From positions 62,001 through 126,000 of the forward strand of contig NZ_JAETXX010000007.1 in the NCBI RefSeq assembly GCF_021764745.1: a stretch of DNA of 64,000 nucleotides, written 5' to 3'. The position numbers were made by a program, and so were the translations under genes. This DNA is from Joostella atrarenae (lineage in GTDB: Bacteria > Bacteroidota > Bacteroidia > Flavobacteriales > Flavobacteriaceae). A model generated the notes under the pieces. That model ran no database searches, was not told where the DNA came from, and saw nothing but the letters and a program-made list of their open reading frames with translations. Below are positions 46,781 through 57,075 of the stretch, in pieces (position 1 is the first letter of the stretch; each line of letters begins with the position of its first letter).

Positions 46781-48358
46781 CTATTTTATTCCATGCATTT
46801 TACGTTTCATCATCGGGTTCAGCAATAATAAGATTAATGCTGCTGTAATTGGAATTATAGTAAAAATAAGGAAGAATGTTGAAAGCCCATAAGCTTCCGA
46901 TATATCATCAATAAAACTACCTGTTACACCTCCCAATAGGTTTGCTATAGAGTTAGCTCCAAACCATATTCCGAACATCATCCCTACTAATTTAACTGGA
47001 GACAATTTACTTACATAAGACAATCCAACAGGAGACACACAAAGTTCTCCTAGTGTATGGAAGAAGTATGCAAACACTAAAAACATTAAACTTACTGAAG
47101 CTGTTTGCGCTCCCTCTGGAATTGTATAAGCTCCATAAGATAAAACAGCGAAACCTACTCCTAACAAAATTAAACCAATAGCGAATTTAACTGGACCTGA
47201 AGGATTAAATTTACTTTCCCATATTTTTGAGAATAAAGGAGCAAAAAGTATAATAAATAAAGAGTTTAGTACAGAAAACCAAGAAGCAGGAACTTCTGTT
47301 GCATCAGCTGAGAATTCTCTTTTCAACATCCATATAACGATTCCCCATATAATAACAAAACTTAAACCTAACCAAACATTAGATAAGGCAAATTTCCCAA
47401 ACGTTTGTCTAAACAATTGCAATAATACCCAAGTTACTACTAACATAGGCACTATTATTATAATAGCATTGACTATTTTAAATGTTGCAGCTGCACTTCC
47501 TTCAAGACCTCTATCTGTATAATCAGCAGCAAAAATAGTCATCGATCCACCTGCCTGTTCAAATGCCCACCAAAAGAAAACAGTAAATAATGCAAAAATA
47601 GAAATTACTATTATCCTGTCCTTAACTACTTTAGGTGACTCTTCTTCTACTTTTTTAGCCTTATGATTCTCATCACTAACAATCGCACTCTTTTTTGATT
47701 CTTCACTTTGCACAGTAGACAATCCGATATCTCCAAATATCTTTTGAGCAAAGTAAAATTGAAGCATTCCTAAGAACATAAAGATTCCTGCTAAACCAAA
47801 TCCATAATGCCATCCTACTTTTTCACCAATATAACCACATAATAAAATCCCTAAGAAAGAGCCTGCATTAATACCCATATAAAAAATGGTATATCCAGCA
47901 TCCTTTTCCTTTCCTTGATTTTTATAAAGTTGCCCAACCATAGAAGAAATGTTTGGCTTAAACAACCCGTTCCCTAGGATTAATCCCAACAAACCAATAT
48001 AGAAGAAATAATTAGAAAATCCTTCTAATGCCATGGAAGCATGTCCCAAAGTCATTATAAATGCTCCTAGTACTACTGCATTCCTATAGCCTAAAAACTT
48101 ATCTGCAATAAAACCTCCAATTATTGGTGTTACATATACTAAACTAGTATACCATCCATATAATAAGAGTGCGTCACCTCTTTCCCATCCCCATCCAGCA
48201 TCTAAAAGTGATGATGTTAAAAATAAAACCAATAGCGCACGCATTCCATAATAAGAAAAGCGTTCCCACATTTCTGTAAAGAACAGAACAAATAACCCCG
48301 AAGGGTGACCTAAAACAGTCTTTTGATTTGTTTCTGAACCACCAAATTTAAACTCCAT
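46781..48358 (-). CDS. Proton-dependent oligopeptide transporter (POT/PTR2, MFS)
   Basis: Imports di- and tripeptides with protons. The 525-aa protein has about 12-14 helices. Signatures: GMRALLVLFLT, with the ExxERFxYY motif as MWERFSYYG near the N-terminus, GGFIADKFLGYRNAVVLGA, and the second POT motif FYMGINAGSFLG. It is 49 bp downstream of a dipeptidyl peptidase gene, which would supply its substrate, so the two probably act as a peptide-utilisation pair. Confidence 0.94.
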   Translation of the reverse strand: MEFKFGGSETNQKTVLGHPSGLFVLFFTEMWERFSYYGMRALLVLFLTSSLLDAGWGWERGDALLLYGWYTSLVYVTPIIGGFIADKFLGYRNAVVLGAFIMTLGHASMALEGFSNYFFYIGLLGLILGNGLFKPNISSMVGQLYKNQGKEKDAGYTIFYMGINAGSFLGILLCGYIGEKVGWHYGFGLAGIFMFLGMLQFYFAQKIFGDIGLSTVQSEESKKSAIVSDENHKAKKVEEESPKVVKDRIIVISIFALFTVFFWWAFEQAGGSMTIFAADYTDRGLEGSAAATFKIVNAIIIIVPMLVVTWVLLQLFRQTFGKFALSNVWLGLSFVIIWGIVIWMLKREFSADATEVPASWFSVLNSLFIILFAPLFSKIWESKFNPSGPVKFAIGLILLGVGFAVLSYGAYTIPEGAQTASVSLMFLVFAYFFHTLGELCVSPVGLSYVSKLSPVKLVGMMFGIWFGANSIANLLGGVTGSFIDDISEAYGLSTFFLIFTIIPITAALILLLLNPMMKRKMHGIK

Positions 48359-48407
48359 CTATAATTATTTTAATTAGTATTGTTATCGTTAATCTTTTTT
48401 GAACTTC

Positions 48408-50591
48408 TTATTTTTTTGATTCTGCACCTAAATGCTCATCGATAAAGTTGGTCATTTTAGTATATAACTGTAAACGTGTATTACCACCATAAATACCATG
48501 GTTTTTATCTGGGTAAATTGCCCAATCAAATTGCTTATTTGCTTGAATAAGCGCTTCTGCCATTCTCATCGTGTTTTGAACATGCACGTTATCGTCTCCA
48601 GTTCCGTGGATTAACAAGTAATCGCCTTTTAACAATTCAGGGTAACTTAACGGTGAATTCTCATCATATCCGCTTGCATTTTCCTGTGGAGTTTGCATAT
48701 ATCTTTCTGTATAAATACTGTCATAAAAACGCCAGCTTGTAACTGGAGCAACAGCAATTGCCATACTAAATACATCATTTCCTTTTAAAATACTATTCGT
48801 ACTCATAAAACCTCCATAACTCCATCCCCAGATACCGATTCTTTCTTTGTCAATATACGGAAGATTTCCTAATTTCTTAGCAACTGCTATTTGGTCTTCT
48901 ACTTCGTATTTCCCTAATTCTTTATAAGTTACTTTTTTAAACTCAGCTCCTTTAAATCCTGTTCCTCTTCCATCTACACAAGCAATAACATATCCTTTTT
49001 CTGCAAGCATTTGGTACCAGTAATCATTAGATGCCATCCATCTATTAGCTACTTGCTGAGAACCTGGTCCAGAATATTGAAACATAAACAATGGATATTC
49101 TTTATTTGGATCAAAATCTTTAGGCTTGATAGTCCACATATTTAAATCATTACCATTGATATTAATGGTAGAAAATTCTTTTGGTGAAATTTCATAAGCA
49201 GACACTTTTTTAAGCAATGCCTCATTATTTACGATCTCTTTTAACTCTTTTCCAGTTTTACTATCGTTTAATGTATATCTAGCTGGTGTTGAAGCACTAG
49301 AATATGAATTGATAAAGTAACTGAAATCGGCACTAAAAGTCGCATTATTTGTTCCTTCTTCAGTAGAAAGTCTTTTTTTACCTTTCCCATTTAGCTTAAT
49401 GGCATAAACATCTCTGTTTATAGAACCATTCTCTACTGATTGATAAAAGACACGATCGTTCTTTTTATCATATCCATAGTAGTTAGTAACTTCCCAAGGA
49501 CCTTCTGTTACTTGATTAAGTAATTTCCCTGTTTTGTTGTAGTGATAAATGTGATTATAACCATCTTTTTCACTTGTCCAAATAAAGCTATTATCAGCTA
49601 AAAAGGTAAGGTTATCTGTTACATCAATGTATGCCTTGTCTGTTTCATGAAGTACTACTTCAGCACCTTTATTTACATTATAAAAATAAAGCTTTAAATC
49701 GTTTTGATGACGATTCATTACTTGTGCACTTAAAACATCTGCATCGTTTGTCCACTCTATTCTAGGAATATAATAAGCATCATTCAATGCTACTTCTTCT
49801 GTTTTCTTTGCAGCAACATCATAAGTAAAAAGGCTTACTTTTGAGTTGTTTTCTCCTGCTTTAGGGTACTTAAACTCATGTTGTGTAGGGTAAAGTGTTT
49901 TACCATAAACATCCATTGAAAATTCTGGAACTTCTCTTTCATCAAAACGAATGTAAGCTAAATAAGTTCCTGTTTTATTCCAATCGAAAGCTCTTACAAA
50001 AGCAAATTCTTCTTCATACACCCAATCGGTAACCCCATTGATGATTTTATTCTTCTCACCATCTGTAGTCACTTGAGAAGTACTCCCATCACCTAGGTTT
50101 TTTATATAAATATTATTTTCGAAAACATAAGCTACTTTAGAGCCATCTGGAGAAAGTGTTGGCTCTTGTATTTTATCTTCTGAAATTAGTTCAACTTCTT
50201 TTGAAGCGATATCATACACATAAAATTTCCCTAAAGTAGACCTTCTAAAAATTGATTCTACATCTGTTGCCAAAATCAACTTTGACTCATCTTCACTAAA
50301 TGTGTAAGATGAAAAATATTTAATTCCATCTAAATCCGCAGAAGAAACGATGGTTTCTACTTTCTCTAAAGTCTCATAATTGTATTTATCGATTGCAGAA
50401 CTTTTAGAACTTCTATCAAAATTTAAAACAGTGTATTGCTTACCATCTTTCATGGAGTGTAAAACATCCATTCCTTCGGTGCGAAAAGCACCTCCCCATA
50501 TTTCTTCTAATGTAATTTTTTTATCTTGTGCAGTTGTTGTGAGGGAAACTAATCCTATCATTACTAGGAGTAACGTATAATGTCTCTTCAT
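48408..50591 (-). CDS. S9 family dipeptidyl peptidase (DPP IV-like)
   Basis: Exported prolyl oligopeptidase-family enzyme of 727 aa that removes N-terminal dipeptides. Signal peptide (residues 1-21, ending TTAQ), a beta-propeller DPP4 N-terminal domain (about 70-440, with DWVYEEEF carrying the Glu-Glu pair that binds the N-terminus), and the alpha/beta hydrolase: catalytic Ser in GWSYGG, Asp in GTGDDNVH, His in DKNHGI. First of a two-gene unit with the POT transporter. Confidence 0.95.
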   Translation of the reverse strand: MKRHYTLLLVMIGLVSLTTTAQDKKITLEEIWGGAFRTEGMDVLHSMKDGKQYTVLNFDRSSKSSAIDKYNYETLEKVETIVSSADLDGIKYFSSYTFSEDESKLILATDVESIFRRSTLGKFYVYDIASKEVELISEDKIQEPTLSPDGSKVAYVFENNIYIKNLGDGSTSQVTTDGEKNKIINGVTDWVYEEEFAFVRAFDWNKTGTYLAYIRFDEREVPEFSMDVYGKTLYPTQHEFKYPKAGENNSKVSLFTYDVAAKKTEEVALNDAYYIPRIEWTNDADVLSAQVMNRHQNDLKLYFYNVNKGAEVVLHETDKAYIDVTDNLTFLADNSFIWTSEKDGYNHIYHYNKTGKLLNQVTEGPWEVTNYYGYDKKNDRVFYQSVENGSINRDVYAIKLNGKGKKRLSTEEGTNNATFSADFSYFINSYSSASTPARYTLNDSKTGKELKEIVNNEALLKKVSAYEISPKEFSTININGNDLNMWTIKPKDFDPNKEYPLFMFQYSGPGSQQVANRWMASNDYWYQMLAEKGYVIACVDGRGTGFKGAEFKKVTYKELGKYEVEDQIAVAKKLGNLPYIDKERIGIWGWSYGGFMSTNSILKGNDVFSMAIAVAPVTSWRFYDSIYTERYMQTPQENASGYDENSPLSYPELLKGDYLLIHGTGDDNVHVQNTMRMAEALIQANKQFDWAIYPDKNHGIYGGNTRLQLYTKMTNFIDEHLGAESKK

Positions 50592-50898
50592 TAAATTGTT
50601 ATGTATTGATTAAAAAACCGTCAAGTTTACTAAAAATTTCACATATACGATAACTTTTGACGTTAAACATTACTTATAATAAGGACTTATAAGGTTTAAT
50701 TAATAATTTTTCTATTTACTGTAGGCAGTAGGCTACAAAGTGGGTTATAATATGAATATAAACAAAGCAAGCCCCACAAAAAATAAGTTCCAATTACATT
50801 ACACAGATCAATACTATTACTAAAATAAGTAGTCTTTTTAGTTCTTATCTTCTCCAATGAGAATCATTATCTTTGCCATTTAATAATCATACATTCAA
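50592..50898. other. Divergent intergenic region, DPP-mvaA
   Basis: AT-rich, 307 bp, no supported gene. For mvaA, TATCTTTG at 50868-50875 is an exact -7 box match, 24 bp before the ATG; a -33 TTG at the proper distance is lacking. For the peptidase, TAAACTTG read on the minus strand is one base off the -7 consensus. A short inverted pair TGTAG/CTACA is seen near 50720. Confidence 0.5.
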
Positions 50899-52227
50899 AT
50901 GGCAATACCTGTAAACGGATTTTCTAAGCTTACCAAAGATCAAAAAATTGAGTGGCTTGCAAAGAATCATTTTATAAACAAAGAAGAAGGAAAAACAATA
51001 GTAGCTCAATATTGGAATAGCGATGCTAAGCTCCAATTGCTTCATGATGAATTTATAGAAAATACCATTTCTAATTTTTACCTTCCTCTAGGAATCGCTC
51101 CAAATTTTTTAATCAATGGAAAGTACCACACCATCCCAATGGCCATTGAAGAAAGTTCTGTTGTAGCCGCAGCAGGTAAAGCTGCCAAATACTGGCAACA
51201 ACGTGGAGGCTTTAAAACAGAAGTTCTAGGCACTGAAAAAATAGGTCAGGTACATTTCATGTTTTATGGTGACAACTCTAAATTAGAGACTTTCTTTTCA
51301 GAAATAAAATCAAAATTAATTGCTTCCACAAACGACATTACAGAGAATATGCGTAAGCGTGGTGGTGGGATTACAGATATAACTTTAAGAAATAAAGCTT
51401 CTAAACTTAACAGCTACTACCAGCTTCATTGTACTTTTGAAACGTTGGACGCAATGGGAGCTAACTTTATAAACTCCTGTTTAGAGCGTATTGCAAAGAC
51501 TTTTAAAGAAGAAGCTCAACACTTTTCTTTATTTACTACTGAAGAAAAAGATCTTGAAATAGTGATGAGTATCCTTTCCAATTATGTTCCTAATTGCATT
51601 GTAAAGGCTTCTGTAAGTTGCAAGGTTGAAGATTTAAATGAAGACAAAAACTTAACTCCTAAAGCTTTTGCTGAAAAGATTGTTCGTGCGGTTGCCATTG
51701 CAAATGCAGAACCACACAGGGCAGTTACACATAATAAAGGGATTATGAATGGTATTGATGCCGTTGTACTAGCTACTGGAAATGATTTTAGAGCTATTGA
51801 AGCTGGAGCTCATGCTTACGCTGCAAAATCTGGAAGCTACAAAAGCTTAACTCATGCAGAGATTGAAAATGGTATTTTCAAGTTTTGGATAGAAATTCCA
51901 TTAGCAATTGGAACTGTTGGCGGGCTCACAAGCTTACATCCTTTGGTGAAATTATCATTAGAAATTTTAGAAAAACCTTCAGCAGAAGAATTAATGCAAA
52001 TAATTGCTGTAGCTGGTTTAGCTCAAAACTTTGCTGCATTACGATCTCTTGTTACAGACGGTATTCAGAAAGGACATATGAAAATGCATCTTATGAATAT
52101 CTTAAATCAACTGGGAGCTACTGCAAAAGAGAAAGAATACTTTGTAACTTATTATAAAGACAAAACCATTACTCATAGCGGAGTAATTAGTGCTTTTAAC
52201 TCATTAAGAGAAAAAGATGCCTCATAA
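50899..52227 (+). CDS. mvaA: Hydroxymethylglutaryl-CoA reductase, class II
   Basis: Converts HMG-CoA to mevalonate with NAD(P)H. The 442-aa protein aligns with class II (Pseudomonas mevalonii-type) enzymes, often called degradative, but in Flavobacteriaceae it is used for isoprenoid synthesis. Catalytic residues: Glu near 84-85 (MAIEESSVVAAAGKAA), Lys280 (HNKGIMNG), Asp296 (LATGNDFRA) and His393 (GHMKMH). It lacks the membrane domain of class I. The mevalonate-pathway kinase follows with an 11-bp overlap. Confidence 0.95.
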   Translation: MAIPVNGFSKLTKDQKIEWLAKNHFINKEEGKTIVAQYWNSDAKLQLLHDEFIENTISNFYLPLGIAPNFLINGKYHTIPMAIEESSVVAAAGKAAKYWQQRGGFKTEVLGTEKIGQVHFMFYGDNSKLETFFSEIKSKLIASTNDITENMRKRGGGITDITLRNKASKLNSYYQLHCTFETLDAMGANFINSCLERIAKTFKEEAQHFSLFTTEEKDLEIVMSILSNYVPNCIVKASVSCKVEDLNEDKNLTPKAFAEKIVRAVAIANAEPHRAVTHNKGIMNGIDAVVLATGNDFRAIEAGAHAYAAKSGSYKSLTHAEIENGIFKFWIEIPLAIGTVGGLTSLHPLVKLSLEILEKPSAEELMQIIAVAGLAQNFAALRSLVTDGIQKGHMKMHLMNILNQLGATAKEKEYFVTYYKDKTITHSGVISAFNSLREKDAS

Positions 52228-53152
52228 ATATCATAGCAACGGTAAGTTATTAATTACAGGGGAATACACTGTTTTAGATGGTGCTAAAAGCTTAGCGCTA
52301 CCAACCAAATTTGGACAAACATTAACTGTTGAAGAAACAGAAAGTAAAACCATTTTATGGAAAGCCCTTCGTCATAACAATGAAGAGTGGTTTACAACAG
52401 AAATAGACCTTCTGAGACTAGAAAATAAAACTGAAGATGCTATAATAAACACAACTAACAATCAGATCACAGAAACATTACTTAATATATTAACCGAAGC
52501 AAAGCTTCTAAACCCTAGTTTTTTAAAAGGATCTAAAGGAGTTAAAGTCATTACAAAACTGGAATTTCCAGAAAATTGGGGATTGGGTTCTTCCTCTACA
52601 CTAATTAACAACATAGCATCTTGGGCAAATGTAAATGCTTTTACTTTGCTATGGAATAGCTTTTCTGGAAGTGGGTATGATATTGCTTGCGCACAAAATG
52701 ATAGTCCCATAGTTTATAAATTAGAACATAAAAACCCACAAATAGAAACTGTAAAATTTGATCCTGCTTTTAAAGATCAGCTGTTTTTTATCCACTTGAA
52801 TAAAAAACAAAATAGCAGGGAAGGAATTGATAGGTATCGTAAAACTACATCTTTAGAAGATAAAGCTAAAGCAATAAAAAGCATCGATATAATTACTGAA
52901 AAAATACAAAACGCACAAAACCTAACTCTATTTGAAAACCTCCTTAAAGAACACGAAGAAGTAATAGCCTCTATCATTAAACTACAGCCTGTAAAAGACT
53001 ACCTTTTTAAGGACTTTAAAGGTGAAATTAAAAGCCTTGGAGCGTGGGGAGGAGATTTTATATTAGCAACTGGAGAAAAAGCTTATATAACCAATTACTT
53101 CAATGAAAAAGGATATCACACTATTCTCTCTTATAAAGAAATGATTGCATAA
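52217..53152 (+). CDS. GHMP kinase (mevalonate kinase family, GYDLIA-type)
   Basis: A small-molecule kinase of 311 aa. N-terminal SNGKLLITGEYTVLDGAKSL is the GHMP start, the phosphate loop is GLGSSST (122-128), and the GYDIA segment (153-157) carries the probable catalytic Asp155. The C-terminal glycine motif is SLGAWGGDFIL. Position after mvaA points to mevalonate or phosphomevalonate as substrate; the other kinases and the decarboxylase are not here. Followed directly by a terminator that begins at the stop codon. Confidence 0.88.
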   Translation: MPHKYHSNGKLLITGEYTVLDGAKSLALPTKFGQTLTVEETESKTILWKALRHNNEEWFTTEIDLLRLENKTEDAIINTTNNQITETLLNILTEAKLLNPSFLKGSKGVKVITKLEFPENWGLGSSSTLINNIASWANVNAFTLLWNSFSGSGYDIACAQNDSPIVYKLEHKNPQIETVKFDPAFKDQLFFIHLNKKQNSREGIDRYRKTTSLEDKAKAIKSIDIITEKIQNAQNLTLFENLLKEHEEVIASIIKLQPVKDYLFKDFKGEIKSLGAWGGDFILATGEKAYITNYFNEKGYHTILSYKEMIA

Positions 53153-53182
53153 AAAAAGCTCCCTTCAAAGGGAGCTTTTTTA
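53151..53182 (+). terminator. Bidirectional terminator, GHMP kinase-ppiD
   Basis: AAAGCTCCCTT (53155-53165) pairs with AAGGGAGCTTT (53168-53178), flanked by A and T runs. It starts within the kinase stop codon and serves both convergent genes. Confidence 0.9.
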
Positions 53183-53211
53183 TTATGATCTATTTTTAAA
53201 CAGCATTTACA

Positions 53212-55317
53212 TTAGTAAATATCTGCTCTTTCATCTTCAATTTCTGCAGCATTTTTCAATGCATTATAAGCAGCCAAACTTGCTCTATTTCTATTAAGTG
53301 ATTTTTGAGTGTTTGCGTATGTAGTATAGTTCTCTAAAGAAGGAGCTATCTCCTTTTTAGTAACAGAAACCATAAATACTCCATTTTCACCTTCAATTAA
53401 ACCAGAAGTCTCTCCATTAGAAAGTGCCATTGCAGTACCTACAACTTTAGGCTCTCTACCAGCACCAGCTATTGTTGGTGTCTTCATAGTAAGTCCAGAA
53501 CCAGCAGTCACATTAACATTATTAGTCTTAGCAAATTCGTCTAAAGATTTTCCAGCATTCTCTTTCATGATAATTGCTGCTTTCTTTTGTTTTCTTAAGA
53601 TTGGTAAAACTTGAGCAGAAGCATCTTTAGCAGTTGCTAAACCAGCTTTTCTAATTCCAGTTAACTGCACTATTGCGTATCCGCTTGGCGTATTAAAACG
53701 CTTAACATCTCCAACTTCAGTTTCAGCATTAAAAGCCCATTGTACAATACTACGTTGGTTTCCAACTCCAGGTACATTTTCATCTAAAGCTTGAATTTTA
53801 TTTACAGGACGTACAGAGTAGTTTGATTCTTTAGCTATTGCTTGGAAATCTCCTTCTGCAGCAGCCATTTCAAATTTTGTAGTTTCTGTATAAAGATCGC
53901 TAGTAGTTCTTTCTGATGGCTCGATTTCTCTCGCTACAGTTGCTAATTGAACAACGTCGTATTTATCTTCAACTTTAATAATATGAAAACCAAAATCTGT
54001 TTCAACCAATCCGATAGATCCGATTTCGTTATCAAAAATATAATCATTAAAAGCAGGAACCATTTGCCCTTCAGGAATATCATCATAAGTTCCTCCACGG
54101 CTAGCAGAACCAGGATCTTCAGAATTTTCTCTTGCCAAAGTAGCAAAATCATCTGGATTAGATTTTACTTGAGCTAAAAGAGATTTTGCTTTAGCCTCTG
54201 CCTCTTCTTTAGTTCTTGGCTCAGAAGGCTGCGCTTGAGAACCATCATAAGAGATAAGAATATGACTTGCTTTTACAGAACCACCTTTTTTCTTAGCCAC
54301 CATTCTAGTGATTTTAAAGAAATCTCCATCTTTATATGGCCCATAAACCTCACCAACAGGAAGGTTATAAAGTGTATCTGCGAATGCTATAGGCAAATCT
54401 TTTTTCGCCAAATAAGTCGTATCATTCTTTATATCGGAATTTCTACTTACGAAGTCTTGAATATTTGTAGTCGTTTTAAACCCAGCTACAGTATCGTTAT
54501 TCTTAGTAGTTTCGTTATAAACAACACTATTCTTTAAAAGTTTAGCTAAACTAGCTTTTGCTTCATTGATATCTTCATCAGAAGCTTTCTCTTCGAAATA
54601 TACATAACGAATGTCTCTAGAAGCCTCTTGATCAAATTCATTTTTGTGTTCCTTAACGTAAGCATTGATCTCACTATCTGAAACATTAATTGTACTATCT
54701 GCAATAGAAGTGTAAGGTACACGTACATATTTTACGTCTACTTTATCACTTTCTAAATGATAAGCTAATTCTCCTTCTTTTAAAGTAGTTCCTACACCAG
54801 CTTTTATTAAGTTGAAGTAAGACTGCTCTTTAGAAGCATTGATTAATGCATCTTCTTGTAATTGCCATTGTTGATATCCTGCTGGATTGTTCGCTTGTAA
54901 GTCAGCAATAAATTCGATGAATTTCCCTTCATCAAAAACACCAGCTTCATTTTGAAAAGTAGGATCTGAAGCGAAAGCAGGATTTGCTTTAACAACTTCT
55001 AATATCTGATCTTTCTCAATATTAATACCAAGATCTTCGAATTCTTGCTCTAAAACAATATTTCTAACTTCTTGATTCCATACTTGGTTTACAACTTGAA
55101 CTGTAGTAGCATTTGCACCATACCTTCTGGAAGCGTTCTCCACCTTGTACGCGAACTCTTGTCGCGAAATACTTTCTCCATTTACTTCTCCTACAGTTGT
55201 TTTCCCAGTACCTGAACTATTACTAAAAACTCCGGAAATAACAAATGAAAATAAAGCCAAACCTATCACTAAAATTAAGATTAGTGAACGACTTCTAATT
55301 TTTTCTAGAATTGCCAT
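53212..55317 (-). CDS. PpiD/SurA-type periplasmic peptidyl-prolyl isomerase
   Basis: A membrane-anchored periplasmic chaperone with parvulin domain, 701 aa. Residues 11-32 (LILILVIGLALFSFVISGVF) are the single membrane helix. SurA_N-like helical region (about 35-230) follows. The parvulin/rotamase core is at about 345-450 (VKASHILISYD, LARENSEDPGSASRGG, FGFHIIKVED). A second, less conserved rotamase-like or C-terminal helical part ends the protein. It helps outer-membrane and secreted proteins fold after Sec export. Single gene, upstream of a terminator shared with the mevalonate genes. Confidence 0.92.
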   Translation of the reverse strand: MAILEKIRSRSLILILVIGLALFSFVISGVFSNSSGTGKTTVGEVNGESISRQEFAYKVENASRRYGANATTVQVVNQVWNQEVRNIVLEQEFEDLGINIEKDQILEVVKANPAFASDPTFQNEAGVFDEGKFIEFIADLQANNPAGYQQWQLQEDALINASKEQSYFNLIKAGVGTTLKEGELAYHLESDKVDVKYVRVPYTSIADSTINVSDSEINAYVKEHKNEFDQEASRDIRYVYFEEKASDEDINEAKASLAKLLKNSVVYNETTKNNDTVAGFKTTTNIQDFVSRNSDIKNDTTYLAKKDLPIAFADTLYNLPVGEVYGPYKDGDFFKITRMVAKKKGGSVKASHILISYDGSQAQPSEPRTKEEAEAKAKSLLAQVKSNPDDFATLARENSEDPGSASRGGTYDDIPEGQMVPAFNDYIFDNEIGSIGLVETDFGFHIIKVEDKYDVVQLATVAREIEPSERTTSDLYTETTKFEMAAAEGDFQAIAKESNYSVRPVNKIQALDENVPGVGNQRSIVQWAFNAETEVGDVKRFNTPSGYAIVQLTGIRKAGLATAKDASAQVLPILRKQKKAAIIMKENAGKSLDEFAKTNNVNVTAGSGLTMKTPTIAGAGREPKVVGTAMALSNGETSGLIEGENGVFMVSVTKKEIAPSLENYTTYANTQKSLNRNRASLAAYNALKNAAEIEDERADIY

Positions 55318-55494
55318 TTATCAATACAATTTATTAAATTAATGTGGGCGAAAATACCACTTTTTTGGAATAATAAAAACCTGAAGATGCAATTATTAAG
55401 GATTTTATTAAATATGATTCATAAATAGGTGACTATTACCTAAAAAATAGACTACAAATTGCTATAATTTCAATAGATTCGGCACTATTTAACG

Positions 55495-55548
55495 AAAAAA
55501 AGGAGAAGACGCTAAGCTTCTAACTTCGTAATAAAACTAGTCGTCTTC
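55495..55548 (-). terminator. Terminator of the coaX-to-CNNM operon
   Basis: On the minus strand GAAGACG (55548-55542), which lies inside the last codons, pairs with CGTCTTC (55511-55505), and the stem runs into TCCTTTTTTT. The hairpin spans the stop codon of the CNNM gene. Confidence 0.65.
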
Positions 55549-56811
55549 ACGCAATTTAAGAGATACAAGATCTATTTTTGTATTACTAACCTCAAGGATT
55601 GTAAATTGATATTCTTCTATGTTTACAACTTCTTCTTTTGAAGGGATTTCTCCAAGATGACTCACTATAAGCCCCCCTAAAGTTTCATAATTCTCACCTT
55701 CTGGTAAATCCAGCTTGTATTCTTCATTTAAATAATCGACTTCTAACCTTGCAGAAAACTTATACTCTCTCTCATTTAACTGTTCTTCTATAAGTTCCAC
55801 ACTATCATGCTCATCTTCTATCTCTCCGAATAATTCCTCTACAATATCCTCTACTGTCATAATCCCAGAAGTTCCTCCGTATTCATCTAAAACCACAGCG
55901 ATACTCTTTCTCTTCTTTATAAGAATCTCGAGCACATCGCTTATTAGTATAGTTTCGGGAACATATTCCACTGGCATCATTACAGACTTAATGTCTGCTG
56001 GTTTTTTAAATAAATCAAATGAATGCACATAACCAATAATATCATCAATTGTTTCTTTGTACACCAAGATTTTAGAAAAACCTGTTTCAGTAAAAATCTT
56101 ACTTATTCCTTTAGGGAGCTCCTCTAATTCTACAGCAGTAATTTCCGTTCTAGGAATCATTACTTCCCGAGCCTTTACTTCTGCAAATTCCAAAGCATTT
56201 TGAAAAAGCTGAATCTCAGAATCCATATCATCTTCTTCATTTGCAGCTTCCATTTGTTCAGAAATGTAATCCCCTAACTCCACTTTACTAAAAGCTAGCT
56301 GCACATCATCTCCATCAGTCTTAAAAAACACTTTTAAAACTAGATCTGAAATCCATATAATAAAGGAAGAAATAAAAGAAAACAACATATAAAATATATA
56401 TGCTGGAATTGCAAAAATCTTAAGCAAGCTATTGGCATAGATTTGAAAAAAAACCTTCGGAAGAAACTCTGCTGTGATAAGAATTATCAAAGTAGAGATT
56501 ACAGTTTGAACTAAAATAATATTAAAAGGAAGGCTTTCTCTCCCTATATATTCTGGATATAGAGAATTTATAATTACCTCTCCCATATAAATACCATAGA
56601 CAACTAGCGCTATGTTATTCCCCACAAGCATAGTGGCAATAAACTTTGAAGGTTTCTTAGTAAGTTTCGTTAAAACCTTAGCTAAAACACCTCCTTGCTT
56701 TTTCTCTATTTCTATATGTATTTTATTTGAAGAAACATACGCTATCTCCATCCCAGAAAAGAATGCAGATAAGATAAGAGATACAATTATAATAATTATG
56801 TCGATTTGCAT
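55537..56811 (-). CDS. CNNM/CorC family membrane protein (hemolysin-related, DUF21-CBS)
   Basis: A probable divalent-cation (magnesium or cobalt) efflux protein, 424 aa. An N-terminal DUF21/CNNM membrane domain with four helices (about 1-190), a CBS pair (about 205-330, VMIPRTEITAVELEE and SIAVVLDEYGGTSGIMTVEDIVEELFGEI), and a C-terminal CorC_HlyC domain (about 345-420). GldE of Flavobacterium belongs to the same family, but that gene sits near gldD elsewhere, so I do not use the name. The ATG follows the stop of the small membrane-protein gene without a gap. Confidence 0.92.
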   Translation of the reverse strand: MQIDIIIIIVSLILSAFFSGMEIAYVSSNKIHIEIEKKQGGVLAKVLTKLTKKPSKFIATMLVGNNIALVVYGIYMGEVIINSLYPEYIGRESLPFNIILVQTVISTLIILITAEFLPKVFFQIYANSLLKIFAIPAYIFYMLFSFISSFIIWISDLVLKVFFKTDGDDVQLAFSKVELGDYISEQMEAANEEDDMDSEIQLFQNALEFAEVKAREVMIPRTEITAVELEELPKGISKIFTETGFSKILVYKETIDDIIGYVHSFDLFKKPADIKSVMMPVEYVPETILISDVLEILIKKRKSIAVVLDEYGGTSGIMTVEDIVEELFGEIEDEHDSVELIEEQLNEREYKFSARLEVDYLNEEYKLDLPEGENYETLGGLIVSHLGEIPSKEEVVNIEEYQFTILEVSNTKIDLVSLKLREDD

Positions 56812-57006
56812 CTATTCTTTGTTTTGCCTACCTCCAAATCTTTTACGGTAATACCTTCTAAAGAAAAACATTCCAATAGAAATAACAGCAAAAAACAAGA
56901 ACAAATATGCTCTGTTTCGATCAACACTCCATTGCTGCACTACTTCTACCACAGAAATAACAGCAACAACAAGGTAAGCAATCTCAAAAATTTTAAAATA
57001 CTTCAT
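56812..57006 (-). CDS. Small two-helix membrane protein
   Basis: A 64-aa protein with two hydrophobic segments (IAYLVVAVISVVEVVQQW and AYLFLFFAVISIGMFFF) and a basic tail RRYYRKRFGGRQNKE. No known domain. It ends one base before the CNNM start and follows lptC by 69 bp, so it is co-transcribed. The tight coupling suggests it assists the CNNM protein, but nothing in the sequence proves this. Confidence 0.75.
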   Translation of the reverse strand: MKYFKIFEIAYLVVAVISVVEVVQQWSVDRNRAYLFLFFAVISIGMFFFRRYYRKRFGGRQNKE

Positions 57007-57075
57007 GTTTATTTTTATAAGAAAATAGATTTCTTTTAATCAAATGTAAAGAAAAGTTGGAAATAAGCGAATTTT